DNA from: Plasmopara viticola
Taxonomy: Eukaryota; Oomycota; Peronosporomycetes; Peronosporales; Peronosporaceae
Direction of reading: 5' to 3'
Assembly: GCA_001695595.3 (NCBI GenBank)
Contig: MBPM02000025.1
Location: forward strand, 124,001 to 188,000
Length of the DNA stretch: 64,000 nt
In this document: piece after piece, positions 56,401 through 64,000 of the stretch
Numbering within the stretch: position 1 is the stretch's first letter
How the letters are laid out: each line of letters starts with the position of its first letter
Position numbers and translations under genes: made by a program
The notes under the pieces: model-generated
What the model was told of the DNA's origin: nothing
The model's input: only the letters and a program-made list of their open reading frames with translations
The model's database searches: none

Positions 56401-59400
56401 TGTCTATAGCTGATCCAAGACATTTTCGTCGTTCAGTGGAAAAAGGGATTCTATCGTTGACAACATTGCCGCCACAAGATGTTTGTCTTCCAAATTAGCC
56501 ATGATATCAGTCTTCTCAAAGCTTTCAAGATCTGGTAGGTTATACACTCTTCGCAGTACCTTTTAATATAGTGCATCCACAGTGACACTACCACCAGCAG
56601 GGCTCTCAAGCACTCCTGCAGAAAGTATCGCTTAATCAAGATGAGGCCATTCGTGACATTCTGGCAACGCCTACCTTTGAATCTGTGTCACTTGCAAGCC
56701 TATGTCATCCACATAAAAGTTTTTACTCGCTGTCAATTGGATAGCTGCCATAAACCTCGATACATTTCGTGTGTACTCTACAAAAGTTTCTTTTTAAGAT
56801 GTCGTTCGCATGGTAGAGGTAGGAACGTGTTTGACCAAAGCCCTGATGCCCAAGTTTAAGCGGCCGATCTTAAGGTTTTGCCGTGCCAATCGGTCCAAAG
56901 CTTGTGCTTTTCTAGCTCGAGGTCATTCTTGTCTATACCAAGGACGAGACTATGTCGTGGACGAGGAATGACACTGTGCTAGTATTGCTGAAATCTCACC
57001 AGGTTGCTTCTAATCATAGAAAAGTCTACAGGCAGATTGTCAACCAGTTAAGCCAGAACTGAGATGTATCACCTTTACCTCATCTGATATGCCGCGGTCG
57101 TTTACTGACGCACAATTTTTTTGGGTCTCAAGTTGATTATAACTAATTTCTTACACTTGTGTGTACATCCAGCAGTATTTTTCGTTTTGCGGGCTGCTCA
57201 GATCTAAGCGCCTAAGCCGCCATGGTGCGTACTCATCCCGGAATTTTCGTTCATCCTCCGTAATCGTACTAATGAACAGTGTTTTTGGCTGTGATGGCGC
57301 GGCTTCTGCCAGCAGACTTTTGAGGTGTTCTGGATGCGTCTAAGGTCTCCTTCATTTTCCTTCTGCAAAAAAAGCACAGATCATATGTCCTAACTTTCCG
57401 CAGCCAACGCAGCGGATGTTGCTTTGCTTGCAAACGCTTTAGTTATCGAAATTTGAGTCCGTGGGCTCACGAGCACTTTTGTATAGGACTAAAAGCCGTT
57501 TATGAACTGCATTCAGAGAAGCTGACCTGTCTGCGGCTGTATCTCTTTTGAAGTGCAATTCAAAATGCCTTTATAACCGCTGCTACCTTCATTATAAAGA
57601 GCTACTAGTGGACCGTTCATGAGCACAGTCACCTTCATTTGCTCCGAGATCGGCACGGCAATAATGGAGCCCACAATCTTATATTATTCGCCATCATTTT
57701 CATGAAACTTACACCTATCTTTCTTGGTGATAAAAAAGGGTGAGAACTGACGCAATTCCAACCTATCGAAAGGTTTACATAAGTCCTTTATACGTCTCGC
57801 GTACTCAAAAAACTTAAATTGAGTTATTTTACTAGTGATATGTCAAGCTCATAATCTGGCCTCCCAAGTAAGCGATTGAGAGCATCACATACACCTGACT
57901 ATTGGCAACTCAGACTGCATTAGTGGTCACTTTGTCTGTAAAATAAGATGATTCTCATTTATTTCCACTCAAGATGCAAATATTGGGCTTCGGCGGCTTG
58001 AGTCCCACTGTAGACGCTGCATCAAAGCCACCAAAGCTTTTGCTATCTAAGTCCTAGAGCCTAATATTCGCTTTTGCGGGAGATGCACTCCAGCTACTTG
58101 TCATCAGGGAGGACTTACACCTCCTTGGACCCTTTAAAACAGCTTAGATTTAAAGCACTACAAAGTGCACGTCTAACAGATACAGAAAAGGTTCATGTAC
58201 CAATAGGTGCGTAATTTTAGTGGGTAGACTTACAGCGTGGCTATTCGCAAGGATCTGTTTTGTTGATATGTTTGAATGATGGTCGATTCCAATGGAGATT
58301 GTAAAAACACATAGTTAGTTAGAGCTTGTGCAATAAGTGTCAGTTAATTTTGAAGGAACGAGCAATGACCCTTTACTGGTCGTGCGCTCCCGCTAATGTA
58401 GCGTCAAACTCACCGTTCAGGTTGTCACCATATTTCTAAGAGTGCAATGGTGGGCGTTTGACAAACCGTAGTGTAGGCGTATGAGTTTATAATATACAGT
58501 AACCGCGGACTTGATCATAGGCATCCTCGTGCGGAAAGATTGTATGATTGTTATTCGTGAGGAGTGCACAATGTATTTGCTGACGACCTGTCACCTTATT
58601 CATCTTGTGTTGTGCGTCACCAAGTGCGAAATGACAGTGTGAGTCGACCTGTTTGACGGAGATAGTGCGGGCCCCATGCCTATCGCAGTTCGAGTCCTTC
58701 CAAACGAGCAAGGCGTGCGAGTGCCAAAGCCGGGTGCGTACATCGTCGGTGTAACATGCGCGCACATTGCTGATTGTTTATATATATAATGGTGGCTGGA
58801 AATAGAATGGACAACCGGGTTTTGCACGGTGGTAGGGCCCACGTTAGCTGGTGATAACCGAACCTTTTGATGCTTGTGAAGGTGCTAGGAGAGACGAGTG
58901 CGGTCGTGGAGAGGCCTACGATTTCACAAAAAGCTGAAGTAGCCGGTTCATGCTAACTAGACCTTGTAAAAAATCATTTAGTTAACGCAAAAATCACCTT
59001 TCGATGACAGTATGTCGGATTGATGGGAAATGACATCCGCACGTGCATTTTTTGTAGCTCCTAGAGCGTGCTAAAACTGAAATTCATCGGCAAATATTTC
59101 CCTAGCAGCTCATACGTGACGAAAGCTTATTTACCATGCAACAGCTGATTTATTATCGATGTTAAAGTGAATATGCGGCGGGTTGGAATTTGTTAGAATG
59201 CTTTGAAGCCATCACGCGCACCCCGGAAGTACAGCGAGAGCATCAAGACAAATTGCTGATGTTAAAGCTGTAAGCCTTTCTTTTTTGCTAGAATTGGCTA
59301 CGTGTTTGTGGTTTAATTGAGACAGTAAGCAATCTTAAGAAAGTTTTAAGAATAAATTGAGCGCGCAACGAGCAAAGTCTGGTTGACCAAGATCTCGAGC

Positions 59401-62400
59401 GAAGAAAACTGACGTTACATATCTCGAAAAGACTCCACTCATCTGACACTTGTGAACACCTTGGCAAATCGTTTATAATGCAACCGTAACGAGAGCGTTC
59501 TCAAACTTGTAGAACTAAGACCCGCGGCACCTGAGGTGCTGTAGAAACGTTTAGCTCCCCAAACGTATGTTGCATAGTGACTCAGTCTTTCAAGCAAAGA
59601 CCGATTCGTTTTTGGTTTACAAGCGTGCACTCTAAATCCAAAATTGATTATTGCGAGTTTAATCGATCGTGGCCAAAGATGTAACAACACTGCTGATTTT
59701 TGAGTTCGAGGACACGTCTGCGTGTCTTTAACTATGTGAGCTTCTAATATTGACGTCTACCGTCAGCACCCAGTACCGCCGCCATAGCAAAGCGAGGAAG
59801 GGCCTATTACTTGGCTATGCTTACAACCTACCTAAAGAAATTTTGGAAGCAAAACGACTATGACAGAGCAATTCAAATAGCTTTTAAAGATGAGTACAGG
59901 TTTACAGTCTAGCCCTTTTACCTTATTAAATTGCCGTAGGCGGGCCGCTATCTTGCGTACATAGTGGCCCGCTGAATCGCTTGAAGTGCAAATGAGCTCA
60001 AGTAAAGCAACATTTGCTGTTTTAAATGATTAGCGATAGCGGCCACCGACCTTAAAAAATTATGGCAGAAAAGAACGCCCTCAGATTCAACAGCCAGTAG
60101 GGGCGGAGCGAAGGTTGAGTATGCATTTGGTACACAGTAGTGGGCCTTAGCTCACGAGAGCTTGACATATTTATGGAAAGAAACAAGTAATACTAAGTCG
60201 CTTGATGTACAAACAATTCTTCAATAATAAAAAACACTTCGAGTCTAAGTTGACTTCGTCGCGTCAAAAACAATTTTTTGCGCGTCAGCAGAGTATCGTG
60301 CCCACCCAGAACAGATAAACATATACTCTTAGATAAAACAACATTAATTGGTCAGTTTTGGTCAAATTTGTGAATAGGACAATTTTGATGTACACCTTAC
60401 CAAGAAATTCGACGATTTCGAATGCATAAATTAATTTCTTGTTCTTGATCTGATCGCATATGAATTGTAATCAGGCATGTCGTGGCTTCGAGTCTGTGAT
60501 TGAATAGCAAGGCAAAGCTCTGGTGAGTCGTTTATCCACCTCAGACGTGCGCACGGCTCTTAAAAAAGGGCCTGGAGATGCACACGCTCAAAATGAATAG
60601 AGATGTATCGCAATAAACTTCTAAAGGCACGTCATTTTTCGATCAGCGACCAAGAGGCCGAGAAAAATCTTTTGTCTGACCTCCACCGCATGCTGTCGAC
60701 CCCGCATGCAGCTAAGTAAAAATATACTTGTATTACTTGTCAAAGAGAAAAGTACTTTTTTATAAAGATTCTGTTTTCTAATACAGATTTTGCCAGTACC
60801 AACGGGTTGCGGGAAGTTCGTGAGTCTCAGCTTTATCTAGGTCCGTTCAATGGTGGTTTTAGAGGTATTCGTGTGTTGTCGGTGCATGTAGCATCTATAT
60901 CGACTAGTGTCACTCAGGCTATAGGATGATACAGTGCTTGTATACCATGGTCTTATGAGAACAATGGTGTTGGATAAGGAAGGACCCATGTTTAATCGCT
61001 GCGCTTTAGCGAGTTCTGCTTTAGCCATACAAAATATCTAGCTAATTGCATATTGAAAATGATGGTTGAATAGATGGGTCGGCAGTGTACAGTGCGTGTA
61101 TTTACGCTGAGGTGTCACTTTTGGACGAGAAGCTAGCGATTGTAGCAGTTTAATGTAATAATCTGGCTCACGCATCTACGGGATTTACATACAAATTAAC
61201 AAGCAGCCTATGACATCTTAAATTTCAGCGAATTTGTAAAAGCTTCAGTGTCCTGGTCATTTCTGAGACCAGTGTTCTTAAGAATAGTGTTACCTGACTT
61301 AATCAAAAGATGTTTAAATATTTCTACTGACCCCAAAATACTTTTATTCCGATAAACACGGGGAAAGAAAACAGAAGTATCCACTAAAGATATAACGTGT
61401 TGGTAAGTGCAATAGACCAACTGTTACCGAGGGTAAGCTTGGTATGTTTGAGCAAAACGAAACATCGTTTCAGCAGAACTCTCACAGGATTTGAAAGTCG
61501 TGAGTCGGCGTACTTCATTGCGCTTTTTAAGCCAACATTGACGCACCTAGCTCTTCATGTGGGTTGCCCTGATTTCTGAGGTTTGTAAAAGCTCTTTGAA
61601 ACGTTCCTCCACACTCAAGTTTGTTTAAAAGTCGAGTTAGGCTTACTAATAAGGTACTTAGCTTACAATGCTCCGTTCCTTCATCTTAGGTCTAAGGTAC
61701 TCGCATCTCCTCTTTAAGCAATGAAGTTGCATTCGATATGCTAGTAGGGTAGTACAGATGGCCAAACCGGCTACTACTACTGTACTTATACTTTTTATAG
61801 GCTAAGGATTGAATACTCGTAAGACTGTGACATTGAGTGGCCGGCAAAACCTGGACCCCACTGCAAAAGAAAGCGACTTCCAGACACAGCTTGCAGACCT
61901 CGCGTGCTGACGCAGGGCGGTCAAACTTACTGTCAAGCTCATGATCACCAGGCCACATGAGTTGGTCTGGCCTCATAGGTACAGGATAACTCCAAAAAAG
62001 CCGCAGCCTGATTTTCTTGGCCGAGTTCAAGAGCAATTCTGAAAGCATACATTTTATTGCACGCGAACCTATTCTACCTTCTTTGATTGCCAAAATAATA
62101 GGCTTTCATGCGACGTGTGTTGCGAATCACGGCTAATCAAAATCCTAAGAAATGGGCACTTCGGAGTCTTTAGCCGCGCTTTGAGGTATGGTACATGCCC
62201 ACGTTTAGAGCTCACATTCCAACAATTGCCGAGGGCGAGCAATCTCAAAGGCGAATGTCGTCAGCTTATCATCGGACAAAATCGAAGCTTAAGCCTGAAA
62301 ACGGAAGCTTGTTTGTTCATAGAATTCGGTTTTATGTTAAATGCCAGGAGACTTTGCTTATTTCCTTACTAGGCTTTGAATTGAAACGTAATGGGAAACG

Positions 62401-64000
62401 TGCCGAGAAGTATCCGTCACACCTTTGCCGTATAAATTTAGGCGACACCGAGCGAAATACGACGTGGCTTTTAATGCGCGCACATAGCCGCCGTATAGTC
62501 GAACGGAGATACTTTCTCGTCTAATTAAAATTTTCTTTTATAGGTCATTTCTTATAAAGATTATTCTTCGAAAATACCTTGCAGCACTCAAAGCATGACG
62601 GCCGTCCTGATCGGTGTTATGGCTGGGAATATCTGATTAACATGTTCTCATCTTTTCCTAGACCCGCTTTCAGAAAGTGAGTGAAACACTAACGGTACGG
62701 TGATAACATTGGTATCAGTGGCAAATCAGTGAAATAATCTTCGTTATTATGCTGATGACCTTGGTTAATTGACTTACTTGTAAAGCGCTGCAAGTTTATT
62801 TGGCCTATTCTATACGCTAACAAAAATTGTCTGAGTTTTGATATTGGTACTAGGAATCTTCATGAACTCTTCATCTATAAGGGCGAGGCCAATCGCATGG
62901 CCGATGTGGTTGGTTTCAAGCCTAGCATTTTTTGCGGCTGAAGTGGACTGGTAAAAGTTTGATGTCGTTAATTTAAGGTCCCTTTACCGCCATTAATAAT
63001 ATGAGTGGTTGCCGGAGCACTCGTGGCGCTCCTCATTATATTAATTGCCAAAAGGCAGAGTATCGGCGGAACACTGGGCAAAGTAGAGGCGATCCTCGAC
63101 ATATTTGGGTGAGAGGCTTGTTGCAGCCTTGTTTGTCTAAGCTGATTTTTGGTTGTCGAACTCAATCAAGCCTTTTCACTCCAGGCGTATGAAAGGCCTT
63201 TGTTGTTGGTGTGGCCTTTGTTGAAGACATAGCCTTATGCCCATTACCTCTTGGAGACACCTTTGGAAGTCAAAGCAGTTTTTTTTAAGCTGGATTAGTC
63301 ATCGTTTAATCACCTGGCCAATTAAATTTTTCTTTACTACCTGGCTGGTCATCATTCTGACCAAAAGGAAGTCTAGTCTGAATGTGAATGAGTGATGTAT
63401 CATATTCATCACTTGATAATTTGTTGTTAGTCTTGGCAAGGGAGGATGACCTCGCCATTACATTTAGTCGAGCGTTTACGTTAAAATCTGTTATTGTGTT
63501 GAAAAGTGCCTGGAAGTCTTGCGCCTAATGGATCATTGCATACAAGAGTGTTTGAAGGATATCCGTGGAGCAGCAACTGTATAAATTATCGATCTTATCG
63601 TAGCTGTTTATGAAGAATAAAAGGCAGAACTGAACATCTAACAATTTAGCTTTGATGATGCAGCTTATTGCACACGTCAATCTCCTTGAGTCCAGGTATA
63701 GCCAGCAGTCAATTACCAAAAATCGTGTATCTTTCTGCGTTCCTACTTTAAACATGATCCCGTCACTGTCAGTTGCTCTATAAAGCAGCAATCATTCGAG
63801 AGAACAACGTCACCAGTGCAACCAGGTGTAATTCATTTGTCGCAGTTAAAACTTCACTCCTAAAATCAGTGCTGTTGATCGATATGATACGTGTTGGAAG
63901 AGATGCTGCTGATAATTGCTACTGGATGAGGCATTTCTGGTAATTGTAATAGCGCAACTATGATATTGGTCGTGGAGCTGGACTGTTGTTGATGGGATCT
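53401..64000. other. Gene-poor right end, no supported gene
   Basis: Over 10 kb with no open frame longer than about 130 codons and no domain motif in any frame I checked. AT-rich, with broken protein-like scraps (e.g. DEAIRDILATPTFESVSLASLC near 56640, and the open minus frame 61692-62093). I infer old, degraded transposon sequence, but found no LTRs, terminal repeats or reverse-transcriptase motifs to prove it. Confidence 0.5.
59940..59972. repeat. GC-rich hairpin, 12-bp stem
   Basis: Arms 59940-59951 (GCGGGCCGCTAT) and 59961-59972 (ATAGTGGCCCGC) pair fully with one G-T wobble around a 9-nt loop. A third related piece (GATAGCGGCCACC) lies at about 60035-60047. It stands out from the AT-rich background. 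Confidence 0.6.

Noticed and set aside
53401..64000. Retrotransposon pol fragments
   Set aside because: No reverse-transcriptase, integrase or RNase H motif could be read in any frame. Only short scraps remain.

Overview
This is a eukaryotic nuclear window, most likely from an oomycete (Peronosporales-type). The evidence is compact intron-bearing genes (55 GT-AG introns of about 37-80 nt could be placed by restoring the reading frame), very short intergenic spaces, protein families and domain fusions typical of oomycetes, and dense gene blocks separated by decayed gene-poor stretches. Downy mildew versus Phytophthora cannot be decided from sequence alone.

Layout. 1-16.9 kb is a gene block. 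Two head-to-tail minus-strand genes encode TSET/TPLATE-complex WD40 (TTRAY/TWD40) homologues: a TWD40-1-like gene that runs off the left edge and a complete TWD40-2-like gene. The latter is divergent from a Sec7-domain ARF-GEF with a PDZ-like tail. Then come a small gene of unknown function, an intronless 1,381-aa PH/NTF2-like/C2/MAP-kinase/WW fusion, and a nine-exon extended SDR (NAD-dependent epimerase-like) gene. 16.9-36.4 kb is gene-poor: a 91-bp tandem repeat, a possible copia gag relic, one plausible lysine-rich gene (23.2-24.9 kb), an EF-hand pseudogene and a METTL18-like histidine methyltransferase pseudogene (each with at least three frame breaks), a long hairpin near 35.0 kb and a candidate three-way-junction structure near 36.0 kb. 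36.4-53.4 kb is a second gene block: a small uncharacterised gene, an ABHD17-type alpha/beta hydrolase, an H4-like histone-fold/coiled-coil protein divergent (42-bp gap) from a DASH-complex Ask1-like protein, a small acidic protein, a 1.7k-residue coiled-coil/TRAF-type zinc-finger/SAM protein, and MLH3. 53.4-64 kb holds no gene I can support.

How the genes may work together. The left block carries three membrane-traffic genes in a row: two putative subunits of the same coat-like complex plus an ARF GEF across a 108-bp shared promoter. The right block carries a putative kinetochore pair (Ask1 and an H4-like histone-fold protein) across a 42-bp shared promoter, and MLH3 nearby. These two linkages, and the multidomain MAP kinase, are the most interesting items. 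Gene models come from hand splicing; family calls come from motif recognition without database search.
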